From assembly GCA_018907035.1 (NCBI GenBank), contig JACCIC010000123.1:1563501-1627500 (forward strand): a stretch of DNA of 64,000 bases, given 5' to 3'. The notes under the pieces are model-generated. The model worked only from the letters and a program-made list of their open reading frames with translations, searched no databases and was not told where the DNA came from. The position numbers and the translations under genes were made by a program. Positions 22,904 to 33,687 of the stretch are shown here, piece by piece; position 1 is the first letter of the stretch; each line of letters begins with the position of its first letter. Origin of the DNA: Sycobia sp. Sy_11. Its lineage: Eukaryota > Arthropoda > Insecta > Hymenoptera > Epichrysomallidae.

Positions 22904-24167
22904 AGTTGTCAAATATATCCCTTCCGGCCTTTTGTCTTATGAATTTCGCGGCTATGTACAAAGCGCTACAGAGCTCGTATCTGGAAATACTATACATCAT
23001 TTGAAAGGTCTTGACATAACGTACAAAACGACGCTATGCATAATTAGTTTGGATATTGCGTTCAAAAGTTATAGCCGTGTAAACATCGAGTTTAATAATG
23101 CCGAAATTCGCGCTATTTCAAAGTTTTTCGTCGTCAAAGGCAAATCCGCTGGAGAAACGTACCATGAGATTAATGGTGTTTTAAGAAATGGCACGCTATC
23201 ACTTCAAACCACAGAGGAATGGTTTCGACGATTCAGGGCCAGTGAAGACGACACCATGGATAAGCCAGCCGGTGGAAGACCTGTGACGACGAATCCGATC
23301 AAATTATGGAATTTATTGTGTTAGACCGACATGTGACATCTCGTGACATCGCCCAGGAGATGAGAGTTAGTCACCAAACCATTTTAAACCATCTGCAGAT
23401 GGCTGAATACAAAAAAAGCTTCATGTTTGGGTGCCACATGATTTGACGCAAAAAAACTTTCTGGACCGAATCAATGCCTGCCATGTGCTGCTAAAACGGA
23501 ATGAACTCGACCCATTTTTAAAGCAGATGGTGACTGGCGACGAAAAATGGATCACATACTACAATATCAAGCGAAAACGGTTGTGGTCCAAGGCCGGTGG
23601 ACCGTCCCAAACAGTGGCCACCCGGGATTGACGGCCAGAAAGGTTTTGCTGTGTGTTTGGTGGGATTGGAAGGGAATCGCCCACTAGAAGCTGCTCCCAT
23701 ATGACCAGACGCTTAATTCAACCATCTATTGTGAACAACTGGACCGCTTGAAGCAAGCCATCGACCAGAAGCGTCCATAATTGGCCAACAGGAAGGGTGT
23801 AGTGTTCCACCAGGACAACGGCAGTCCACACGCTTCGTTGATGACTCATCAGAAGCTACGGGAGTTCAGATGAGAGGTTTTATCGCATCCACCCTATAGC
23901 CCGGACATAGCGCCTGTTCCTGTCCATGTCGGACGCCCTTGGTGGTGTACAGTTGGACTTAATAAAGGCTTGTGAAAAGTGGCTGTTCAAGTTATTCGCA
24001 AATAAGGAGAGCGGTTCTTACGAGAGGGGTATTATGAAGTTGCCGTCTAGATGGAAACAGATTATTCAACAAAACGACGAATATTTGAAGTTAATCCGAC
24101 CATTGTAACACTTTTTATAAAGCATTGAATGAAGAGCAAAAAAACGGAAGGGAGATATTTGACAACC
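22904..24167 (+). mobile_element. mariner element, dead
   Basis: The 1264-bp element has matching inverted ends (left AGTTGTCAAATATATCCC; right, reverse-complemented, GGTTGTCAAATATCTCCC) and TA on both sides (22902-22903 and 24168-24169). That is the size, target and structure of a mariner. The transposase inside is broken by many stops and shifts, so the copy is immobile. Confidence 0.9.
23085..24108 (+). pseudogene. mariner transposase pseudogene
   Basis: The reading frame begins near 23085 with a mariner DNA-binding region (ISKFFVVKGKSAGETYHEIN, then EEWFRRFRASEDD). It breaks near 23290, resumes at about 23425 with WVPHDLTQKN and MVTGDEKWITYYN (first catalytic Asp), breaks again after 23630, and survives to the C-terminus in pieces (YERGIMKLPSRW near 24030). 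The second Asp region reads through HQDN-like sequence in another frame near 23810, and the third is lost between stops. Family length is about 345 aa. It resembles honeybee-type (mellifera subfamily) mariners; the subfamily call is from memory. Confidence 0.85.
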
Positions 24168-24169
24168 TA

Positions 24170-25640
24170 ATATATTATTAGTAAGTTATAGTCTATTTAT
24201 GTATATATTATAACTTGTTAACGACAATGAATACCTATTGAACAAGAAACTCAGTTTATTATAAATTTTTAAATATTTAGAATTTTCGCTAACCATTCCC
24301 TTTATTTTCTACTATTATATGTTCATCCAACATTCATATTCAATTCTTCAAATAGCGAAGTCAAAATGTTAACGTGTTGAAAACTGAATGTATTATTTGT
24401 GATTATAATATTTTCAAAATATTTTCGTTTCGATAACATTTTATGAATTTCCTTTAAACTTTGTAGACATGTAGAATTCGCACATATAAAAGTATAATAA
24501 ATAATTTAACATGGTTTCGACAGCCCTAAAAGAAAATTATCGTATAGAAGGAAGTAATAAGTATTTAATTTTAAATTTATAAGCATTGTATTATTGTAAG
24601 ATATTCATCGCTGGAAATTTTGATTGGGTTATATTGGAAATGCGTCCGGTTTTTCTATGAAATAGAGTTGCTCGAAAAATTCATATTTTTGATCTCCACG
24701 GCTTCTAATTTATCGTATTTTTAAGTAAGTAAGACATCGATATTATATGGCTCGATTATTACTGCGACTTATCTTTTTAGTAATTATTTATAATGATGGC
24801 TCATTTTCGTTTGCTAAAAGCTTCATATTACTCAAATAAAGTTGATATAAGTAATTTTTATTAAAATTATATGGATTATGTATTAAGTCCTTAGTTATTA
24901 CATTATTTTACGAAAACAGATATTATTTAAAATAAGAAAAACACAATATTTTCAGTATACAAAACGAAAAAAATATACAAAACGAAAAAAAATCAACGCT
25001 AACGATTGTCTGAAATTAATAATTAAACCTTGAAAGTTCCAAGACCAAAAAGTATCGTATGTTAAGAATAGCTTTCTTGTATGTCATCCTATTTATAAGT
25101 TAAACATTTTTTTAATGGTTATATAATATGTTATTTTAATGATAATTAATTTGACTTTGATACGAGATTCATATAAATTACCTTGATCTTTGCTGCAGTC
25201 GAGAGTAACATTATACTTTTTTTACGACGAAGTATACCTTAAAAATATACTTTAAGGAATTACTAATAAGCATAGTTTTTATAGTCAACTTAAAATGTTC
25301 ATATTTATTATATTAACATTATATGCATTCTCTGCGCGATATTTTGTCATATGCTAAAGAGCGTGAAAGATTTATTAATTTTGATCTGTCAAAGTGAACA
25401 TATCTATTTACATAATTTTTTTTCCTTGCGTAGAAAATGTCGAATTACGTGCGAACAAAATAGTATAAGTGGGAAGTTTTTCATTATTGATTTAATTTAG
25501 AGAAATATTAATCGGAAGCTCATCGTTTCCTCTCAGAAGCATACCGTGAGTATGCATTACAAAAATAGTGATTTTGATATTGCAGTCAAAGAGCGTTCGG
25601 GCCAGCCAAAAAAGTCTAAAGATGAAAAATTAGGGTCATT
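24170..25640. other. AT-rich intergenic sequence, no gene seen
   Basis: No element ends, RNA gene or coding motif recognised on either strand. Confidence 0.55.
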
Positions 25641-26880
25641 TCTTGTTCGAGCACTTCAAATCTTATTGCAGTCTCGTGAATGACGGTTGGGCTGAGGGAC
25701 GGATAACGCAGGTAGATGCCCCGCCCCCTCACGGCGCTAAGCCGACACCTCCCTCTCTCCATCTCTCTCACTCACCTACTACCTATATATCACCCTCTCT
25801 CTCTCTCTCGGCCTCTCACTCTCGCTCACTGTCTCCCTCTCACTCTCTCGCTCTCTCTACTCCTAACTCTATCTTGCTCATCCTCTAACTATATATCCTG
25901 CTCTCTTTCTTTCCTTCCGGGAGAATCATTTACTGAGTTATTAAGATCCCAGCTGGCGTAAACCCTTATTAGGACCTCGGAATATAGTTTGGTAGTTTAG
26001 ACATAGCGCACGTGTCAAGCACGTGCACTTCTGGTATTTACGGCATGTTAACAGCTTAGAATCTAAGCGTTCTTGTGCTTCTCTGTCCTTGATGACGTCC
26101 AGAATCATCGAACGAGAGGAAGAGACGTCAATTCGTCTTTGACCTCCGTAACGTGTGCGTCTAGGTTTGTTCGATACCGCTTTTTGGGATTTGTTAGTAG
26201 CCGCCTATCCATTTTGGCTAAGATCTGCGCGCGCCTTTATTGTAATTCGTATCTGTTTGTGAATGTTTAAATGTGTATATTGTGTTGAAATTGGCGCATC
26301 AGCGTGACAAGAGACCTTGCTCTTGTGGAGAATCCGAATAACGCTGATCTCCGAGAAGTGCTCCCAGCGGCGTTTGTGCCGGTTGGCTGTCGTTGCGGTA
26401 AGGAGGCGAGCCGTGCCCGCGATGTTGGGGCCGCAACGCAGAGCAGGAGCATTTCGCGGAGCACTTCTCCCCCCAATTGAACCTCAGGAGCTACGCGAGT
26501 GCCTGGACTCGCTACGCTCGAATGAGCGTGAAGGAGTACTCCATACCTCTGCATGTATGTACTGGTAAGGGCGTTTGTAATTAAGGCTAGCCACAGAGTA
26601 AGTTGTTTTATGTAGCCTTTTAAAATTAGATTAGTAAAATTAGTTATTATCACTCTAGTTATATAGCGAGTTAGACTCTAGATCACTTGTTATTCTTACA
26701 GTGTAAATTATTATTTGCGGCTTTTTCCTCTACTTACTGGGTGGAGGTTTTTTATGCCTTAAATTCTTTCCGTGATTAAATAAACTGTTTTTATATTTAT
26801 AAATAAACTTTCTGTTAACTTTATGGAAACCCGAACACCCATGCTCATCAGGTTAGTATAAACATTCAGTACTCTACATT
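25641..26880. other. Mixed-composition block, unrecognised
   Basis: 25730-25870 is CT-rich low-complexity DNA. 26300-26570 is markedly GC-rich and open in several frames (83 aa plus at 26317; 128 aa minus at 26267-26653), without motifs I recognise. The stretch AATAAACTG...AATAAACTTT near 26780-26810 resembles the polyadenylation region of an LTR or transcript. A solo LTR or a host exon is possible, but neither is demonstrated. Confidence 0.4.
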
Positions 26881-27385
26881 TCGCAAGTTCATTCCTCGAT
26901 GGCGATCCGTGTCAAACGCAAGAAGAACTCTCTGTATTATTAGAAATAATAGACTAAGCTCTTCTCAAGCGTCTAAAATCACTGGGATTCTTACAAAAGT
27001 TAGGAAATTAATTGCCACACCAACTGAGGCTGCGAAATGTCCAAAATGGTCTTTTGATTTCGGAATTTTTTCTTCAGTACCACGAAAAGAAGTTGAATTG
27101 TTACTGGATATTACAAATGAAACTATGACGATAGTTCAAAGCGCAAGAATCGTGGATGGATTCCGGCGAACCAGGAACATCACATCCAAAATCTGCAAGA
27201 GAAATCCACGCAAACAAGATAATGTTATACATTTGGTACGATTCGAAGAGTGTAGTTTATTATGAACTGCAGAAAAAAGTCAAATGGACGACTCTATGAA
27301 ACAGAATTGATGCATTTGAAACGAGCATTGAGAGGAAACGGGCGAGAACGAGAGACTAGATACTAGGCATTCATTTTTCATTATA

Positions 27386-28972
27386 TTAATAAATATTTTT
27401 ATCGGTCTTACAGTCCTTATAATATAATATATTAACTAAAATAATGACAGTCATACTGTTCTTTTTTATTATCACCTCCGAAGAATATGAGATAAAACTT
27501 ATTACTAAATGTAATTAGATTAAAAATTAAAACTAATAAATTAGAATAATAATAAAATAAAATAAAATAAAAATAATAAAAATAATAAAAATAATAAACT
27601 ATATTCTAATTAGCAAAGGACAATCTGACTGCCCCAATCACCTTATTTTCTCCTTTGGTGCTTGACGTTTCGAACCGCTACGGTTCATCCCGGAACTACG
27701 GTTTATCAGGAACTGAACTAAAATAAAAAAATGCCACCATGCTACTTTATATATCCTATCACCACCCTAAATTTATTGGCATAATATTAATAGGACCCCC
27801 ACCTTCCTGACTTAAATATAAATTTTATATTAATAAAGAATGCCAAGTACTGTCTAATTTACTTGACTCTAACATTAAATTTACATTATTGCGATTCTTG
27901 AAAATGAATATTTTCAAGAGTTTCTCTTTTATATTTATTTTTAATACCTTGTTCTAAAACATCCACATTTTCACAATCGAAAGAATGTAGCAAGTCCAAA
28001 CTATGTTCTTTTAGCCCAGATATATGATTCATGCTTCGTAAGCTATATTAATGTTCATATATTCTTTGTTTTAGGTATTTCCCCGTTTGTCCACTATAAT
28101 ATTTGTCCCAATCTTTACAATTTATTTTGGATACCACTTCCGTTTTCAAACAATTATCATCCTTATCTTTACAATTATTAAATACTCTTCTTATATTATT
28201 ATTGTTTCTAAAGTAAACTTGAATATTATGTCTTTTGAAAGTACTTCTAATTCTTTTCGACAACCCTTTTACATATGGTAATACTATGATTTTATTTCTT
28301 ATAAATCTGATCTACTTTCTTTGCAATCATTTTGTCTATAAGGTCTAATCGATAATCATTATTATTGAACATCTCTTTAGCTAATTTTAAATTATCTTTT
28401 CTAAATCTTCGTGTGACAATTTGATTGCTCTATCGAAGACTCCTTTTATAGCACCTATCTTGTTTCCGAATAGATGGTGTGAGTTAAAATTTAATAACCT
28501 ACCTGACCATGTAAGTTTTCTATACTAATTTAATGTTACTCTGTTATTACTAATTCTAATATTATTGACGTTCAAAAAACTTAATTCATTGTTTAATTCT
28601 ACCTCTTTTGTATATTTAATTTTTTGTTAATTTCATGTATGTACTAATTTCTATCCATTTTTGTTCTATTATTTCTTTAAATAAATCTAATAGTATATTC
28701 GTAAACAAAGATACTACATCCAATGAAATCATCTTATAATTCTTCAGAATAATAATATCTTTTATTGTTTTACAAAAACTCCAACTATCTTTAATATAAA
28801 AGTTGGTTTTCCCAAATATCTTAACTAATATATTTGATAAAAATCTTGAAATATTGTATGTTGGAAAATTAATTGATGATATTATTTTATAGGTCAATTG
28901 CTTTTTGTGAATTTCAGAAACCCCATAACATTTGGCTATTGTTCCATTTTCGCATTTAAATTTTTCATTATA
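27386..28972 (-). mobile_element. Penelope-like element, 5'-truncated, with 13-bp target duplication
   Basis: The inserted 1.57 kb lies between two copies of ATTTTTCATTATA (27373-27385 and 28960-28972). On the minus strand it encodes part of a Penelope-type reverse transcriptase and then a GIY-YIG endonuclease domain, the order found in Penelope-like elements. The 5' part (RT N-terminus) is missing, as is common for these elements. The target lies inside a mariner transposase, so the Penelope-like insertion is younger. Confidence 0.85.
27900..28959 (-). pseudogene. Penelope-like RT and GIY-YIG endonuclease, degraded
   Basis: Reading from 28959 leftward: CYGVSEIHKKQL, SSINFPTYNISRFLSNIL and LDVVSLFTNI are reverse-transcriptase motifs typical of Penelope-like elements. 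After a stop near 28616 come linker segments in other frames. GLSKRIRSTFKRHNIQVYFR and KINCKDWDKYYSGQTGKYLK (28048-28263) then form the GIY-YIG domain. The usual YIGQT is YSGQT here. The last part (about 28000-27900) has a conserved tail rich in acidic residues. Stops and frameshifts make it non-functional. Confidence 0.8.
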
Positions 28973-29300
28973 ACAATGCTCGGCCAGATATTTGTTATTC
29001 TACAAGAAATATTTGGAAAACAGCAAACACGAGAAATAAAAGAAATTCTGTCCCACTTGTCTTACAGTCTAGATCTTGCTCTTTCTGACTACCAGTTGCC
29101 TTAATCCTCACCGAAGTTCGCTTTTTTTCACCTAAAAGTACAAAAGCCTAATTTCATTTGTTTCTGGCCTCCACAGACAAAAATTTTTGTAGCACGAACT
29201 CTACAAATTCCCTGAGTTGTAGGAAAAGGTCATAACTATAAATTGCAAATATGCTAAATAATGAATTTTTTATGTTTCTATTAAAATAAATACGAAATTT

Positions 29301-30307
29301 TCATAGATTATAGTCATAGTTATTATAGTTATATATAAATAAGTTATATATATATGTTTGCAAAAGTTGTGATTATTATAATATGATTTCTGAAGCTAGG
29401 GCTATAGACTATAGATTTCGACATAAATCCTAAAATTTTGTCAGTGTACGAGCGAAAATAGATTATTGCTTTCTGGTCTGTCTTACACTTTTCTTCGTTT
29501 TGTTTCTCTGTTTTTAAAACTTCAATTTTGGATAGCATTGATCTTTTCTGTTTTCAAATGCTTGATATTTGAAAAGTACTTTTTTAAAATATGAATATTT
29601 GATAGGTGAATTAATTATTACTGCATGAAAATTTCGATAAATGAGTAATCCTAGCTGCTGTAATCCAAGAAGTTATTCAAAAGATGCATTTTCAAATCCA
29701 GAATTTTGATCTTTGCTTTGCTCGCAATATAGCTGATGAATAAGAATGTTATCATTAACGAAAGAATATTAGCAGTTGTAACGAAAGAAAGAAATTAACG
29801 AAAGAATATTAACAGTTTGCAAATACGATAATATATCAAGAAAATGCAGTTCAGTATACATAACATTATTTCTTCATATATGCTTATTATATAATAAAAC
29901 ATTTAAAATATTTAAACATTTTCAGATAAAAACCATATTGTATTTTAATTTCAAAGAAAATTTTTTTATAGAGTATTTTTTTCCAATTATTAAAACGTTA
30001 ATTCTAAATTGTATCATCATTATATGATTATTCTATAATCAATTCTAAAAATTGCATTTCTGTACTACATAGAACACAAAAAGTTATTTATATATTTATT
30101 TTCATATATTTAAATAGATTCCCCCCCTTATTTATTGATTTCATGAATTGTGAACAATAATGAATCTTTAAATAATCCATATATACTATAATATGATACT
30201 GTTACAGAAGATTGTACACAGATTCTAATAATGTCTAGATTCATAAACAATTGTCATCATGTTGAAATGACACAATATTTAAAACTCAATAAAATTATGG
30301 ATTAAAT
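29301..30307. other. AT-rich intergenic sequence, no gene seen
   Basis: No coding or element signal recognised up to the BEL target duplication (ATTTG at 30308-30312). Confidence 0.55.
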
Positions 30308-30312
30308 ATTTG

Positions 30313-30601
30313 TGTTGGATTTAATCTTCACGCTCCATGCGCGCCGTGGGTCTTGTCTGGTGGGCCCGCCAACAGGCGGCATTGGTGATGTCTGCCTCGC
30401 CCCACTCATTGACTCGGCATCCCTTCCGCGCCTTCCACGAAAACCAGTTGCGCATCAGCCACCGCTATCAGCCACAGCCATCGATATCACTCACCATATA
30501 TCTGAATATTAATCATTCAACAAGTTCCTCAATAATGAAAATAAATTGATACATTAAGATTATCTGTTGTTTCCTCATTTCTCTGTAATCCTTATCAAAC
30601 A
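30313..30601 (+). repeat. BEL 5' LTR
   Basis: A 289-bp LTR from TGTTGGATTT to CAAACA. It matches 35471-35748 apart from substitutions and a small deletion in the 3' copy. The LTR differences show that the insertion is not recent. Confidence 0.88.
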
Positions 30602-30604
30602 AAC

Positions 30605-30622
30605 TGGTCCTTCGAGCCGGAT
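30605..30622 (+). other. Primer-binding site, tRNA-Tyr type
   Basis: TGGTCCTTCGAGCCGGAT begins 3 bp inside the 5' LTR. It is the complement of the 3' end of insect tRNA-Tyr with CCA, and is identical to the site in the BEL element at 11036-14746. Confidence 0.78.
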
Positions 30623-31692
30623 CTTTCAGAAGATCGACGCGTTAATCGCAAAGTGAACATCGCAAGCAGACCCTCGACGCCCGTAGGGGCTTGCCACGAC
30701 GGCCATTGCACAAACGTAGCCGCCCAAGCTGGAAAGCACAGCAGCGAGCTTATGCTAGGAAGTATGAGTCCACCAGAAGAGCAGGAAAGTAAGTACCTCG
30801 TAAAATCCCTTGTGATCCCCGCAAAATCGCTTTCTCAGGCGGTGGCTCCTCGAGCTATGCGCGCCGCTTTGCGATCTCGTCAAGCAAAGCCCATGAAAAT
30901 GAACCTTGCAATGTTCCTCATACTCATATTCGTGGCCTCGCTTCGAATCCTTCTCTCTTCGGTAGCCATGATGAACGCAGGCGTGTTCACGATGCCAGAA
31001 TTAACATGAGCATTTGCATGACGCAATGATGAACGGAAGTATCCTTCTGACTCCATGAGATGGCAGGTGAGAGAGCGCGCGCCCTCTATACGGCAGAAGC
31101 CATCGTGCGCTGGGGGCTGGATGATAGCTGTGATCACGGTATTTGCAACAAAGGACGGAGATCCTTTGTTGCAAATGGGCACGTCTATACTCGATCTATG
31201 CAACTGCCAGATGGGGGAGAGGGTACGATCATCTCGTTCTGTCTCTCTCGCGCACTTTCTCTTTACCCTCCCACGCTTTGCTGCACGACTCTTCTCTCTT
31301 TCCCCTCTCCTCACTCTCCCTGCTAGGTTGCGGAAAATGTGCCTGTTTCCTTTTGCATCCACGTGGCCCCCACCAAGCCACCTTACACAGCCGAACGGCC
31401 ACAACACTGCATGGCGTCGCTACGACGGTCGCGCAGTACATCCCACTCGAGCGACTTGTACATTGCACGTGACTTACACTTATATGCGTAATCCGCAGAC
31501 AGATTCATTCAAACACATTTATAATCTTAATATAAGGGTTGAAATCGCTGAACAACATAAATATGAGCACCTCTAGCTCGGAAGTTTGACAAAATAAGCT
31601 CGCCAAATCGAGGCCATCAGCAAAACTAAACTGACTGCGCTGTCGTAAGGCTCACTTCGCCTTGTCCCCATGTTAGTCGCGCCGACCTTGGG
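30623..31692 (+). other. BEL leader region with possible intron
   Basis: Long sequence between primer site and gag. A strong splice-donor-like AAAGTAAGTACC lies at about 30788-30799, after a short frame (MLGSMSPPEEQE). Open frames on both strands (118-175 aa) have no recognised motif. It contains a perfect 15-bp hairpin (31141-31176) and a CT-rich stretch. A leader intron is inferred only from the donor sequence. Confidence 0.45.
31141..31176. other. Perfect 15-bp hairpin in BEL leader
   Basis: ATTTGCAACAAAGGA and TCCTTTGTTGCAAAT pair perfectly around CGGAGA. In the RNA this would be a stable stem-loop. No function is assigned; packaging or dimerisation signals are one possibility. Confidence 0.75.
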
Positions 31693-32945
31693 ATGCGCTG
31701 TATCTCTACGATGGGCTGTTCGCCGAGGGACTGTAACTTGAGCGGACTACGGGCACACACTAATCACAATGAACTTTCAGATACTACCACCATCGTCGCT
31801 CAGCGGGCCTTGTTTGCTGTACTGAAGTGCACGGCAAAAAGAATAGTTGATCGGCCGATCACAGAATGGACAACGGGACTGATCGCGAGTCACATGGAGG
31901 TACTGGACGGGTACTGGAGAGACTTTCTCCAAAATCACTTGGAACTCCTTAAATTCAGAGAGATACTTCAGGCAGACTACGTCGAAGATGACCATTACGC
32001 GACCGCTGAAGAAATGTATATGTGTGCGAAAGGGCAGCTTAACGTCGCTCACGCACGCCAGGAGTCCGGCTCTCGCCCTGAAACCACTGTCTCTTCGATC
32101 GTTGGCTCGAGGGGATCAGATCGGCTACCGAAAATCCAACTACCATCGTTCAGTGAAAAGCGGCAGGATTGGGAGTCCTTCCGCGATCTCTTCCAATCCA
32201 TCGTCATCAACGATCGCGGTGTGACGGATGTAGAGAATCTTTTTTATCTTAAGACTTGTGTCCAGGGAGAGGCTCAACTAGCGTTGAACAGCATAGCGAT
32301 CACTGGACCGAATTTTACCGTTGCATGGGCCACCCGTTAGTCACGCTATGATCAACGGCGAATTCTAGTTCACGACCATCCAAGAGCACTGCTCCTCATG
32401 AAGCCGCTTAAAGAAGAGTCATGTGTCGGATTGCAGCGAATATTAGATGATCTCGATCTTCATCGCAGTCAACTACTTTCATTAGGAAGATCTGTGACTC
32501 ACTGGGATGACTGGTTTGTTACAATTGCGAGCCTAAGCATGCATCCGACTACGAGACGGAGCTGGGAGGAAGAAATCAGCAAGGTCGAGAGCGAGGAATT
32601 GGACGTACAGTACTTCCCTACATACGGTCAACTAACTGCGTACCTAAAACGACGTTGCTGACACTGAAGACGATCGACTCAGGGCCTTCGCGTTCGGTCA
32701 CAGACGCACACAGCAGTGGCCGAGTGTTCAAGACTTGCACAACCGTCGTACAGGTGATCAACGCTGTAATATCGAGCGACGCCTATCTCGCCTGTTCGGC
32801 AGAACACAACATCGGCTATTGCGAAAAGTTCAAAGCTATGAATTCTGCAGATCGAAGAAATCTAGCGTCAAATAGCTGAATCTGCTATAACTGTTTAAGA
32901 GCCGGACATTCAGTGAGAAACTGACCCTCCAAGTCCACGTGTCGG
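31693..32945 (+). pseudogene. gag: BEL gag, broken
   Basis: A gag-like frame from near 31693 (a better start may lie near 31800) to a stop at 32340, continued in nearby frames to about 32945. TEWTTGLIASHMEVLDGYW and LPKIQLPSFSEKRQDWESF mark the BEL gag (DUF1759-type) core. A second part (32398-32661) has LQRILDDLDLHRSQLLSLG. The zinc knuckle near 32882 reads CYNCLRAGHSVRN with the next Cys codon turned into a stop, followed by CRLCGELHYTLIH near 32940. The protein would form the particle and bind RNA; this copy cannot. Confidence 0.8.
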
Positions 32946-33084
32946 TTGTGTGGCGAGTTGCATTATACGCTGATTCACTTGATGAAGCGCGGAAATACAG
33001 GATTATCGGCGCCCACCCTGACGGAGCAACCTCGAAGCAAGTCACGCGATCTGATGATATGTCGCCACAGGCATCTGACTCTCT

Positions 33085-33687
33085 GTGTTGCCCACCGCTA
33101 TAATTACAATTGGCGATGGGCGAGGATATAAGGAGAAAGTCAGAGCTCTACTAGATCCCTGCTCTGAAGTCAGCCTTGTAAATCTAAATATTGCCAAGAA
33201 ATTTGGCGATTATTTGGAGCGAGTCAACATCAGCGTATCCGGAGTATGTGGCGCACCTATAGAGTCAGTTCTCAATCGCACCCGCCTTTATCTGCACGAT
33301 GAATTCCATGTCGAATACATTGGGTTTGATGTCTACGCTCTCAAACGTCTTGCTATCACCACGCCCTCTTTCACTCTTCCAAAACCCAACGCGGTCAGCT
33401 TCCTTGACTTCCAGCTAGCAGATCGAGACTTCGTCACCCCGGGGGGAGTGGGCATTATCTTGGGCGCAGATTTGTACGGGAAAATCCTCCTTCCTAGAAT
33501 CGTTCTTCGAGAAAAACTGATCGCCCAACGAAAGATATTGGACTGGACCCTGACAGGTATGGTATCAGTCGCCAAGCCGTCTACAACACTCAAGGCACTC
33601 TGCATCCAAACTAATTGCCACGAGCAGCTCCTTCAGCTTATTCAACGATTCTGGTCGATCGAAAACAGTGAGAGAAACCCTAGCTGA
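33085..33687 (+). pseudogene. pol: BEL protease and downstream segment
   Basis: A 200-aa frame opens with ALLDPCSEVSLVN, the aspartic-protease active-site region of BEL elements. It continues through GGVGIILGADLYGKIL and a region that normally precedes reverse transcriptase (LDWTLTGMVS, RFWSIEN). It stops at 33687, where related coding continues in another frame (GRHVVPIPLK near 33740). The domain order matches the BEL copy at 11251-13391, but sequence divergence shows a different family. Confidence 0.8.

Larger units (their letters stand above)
26893..29262 (+). pseudogene. mariner transposase pseudogene, interrupted
   Basis: Left part: CQTQEELSVLLEI (second helix-turn-helix), KRLKSLGFLQKLGN, then SWMDSGEPGTSHPKS and, in a shifted frame, a WDSKSVVYYELQKK-like segment near 27225-27275. 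Right part: a shifted NNARP motif (remnant of the second catalytic region) near 28970, a degraded third region (SLDLALSDYQLP near 29075) and the C-terminal end (LYKFPEL*EKV near 29200). Multiple stops and shifts; not functional. Confidence 0.75.
26885..29300 (+). mobile_element. Old mariner fragment split by a Penelope-like element
   Basis: Mariner transposase similarity runs from about 26890 to 27372, then continues from 28973 to about 29260. The two parts are separated by the Penelope-like insertion and its 13-bp target duplication. The N-terminal third and both element ends were not found, so this is a decayed fragment. Confidence 0.75.

Noticed and set aside
30880..31407. 175-aa minus and 173-aa plus overlapping frames
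   Set aside because: They overlap on opposite strands inside the BEL leader, without motifs. Less AT-rich sequence gives long frames by chance.
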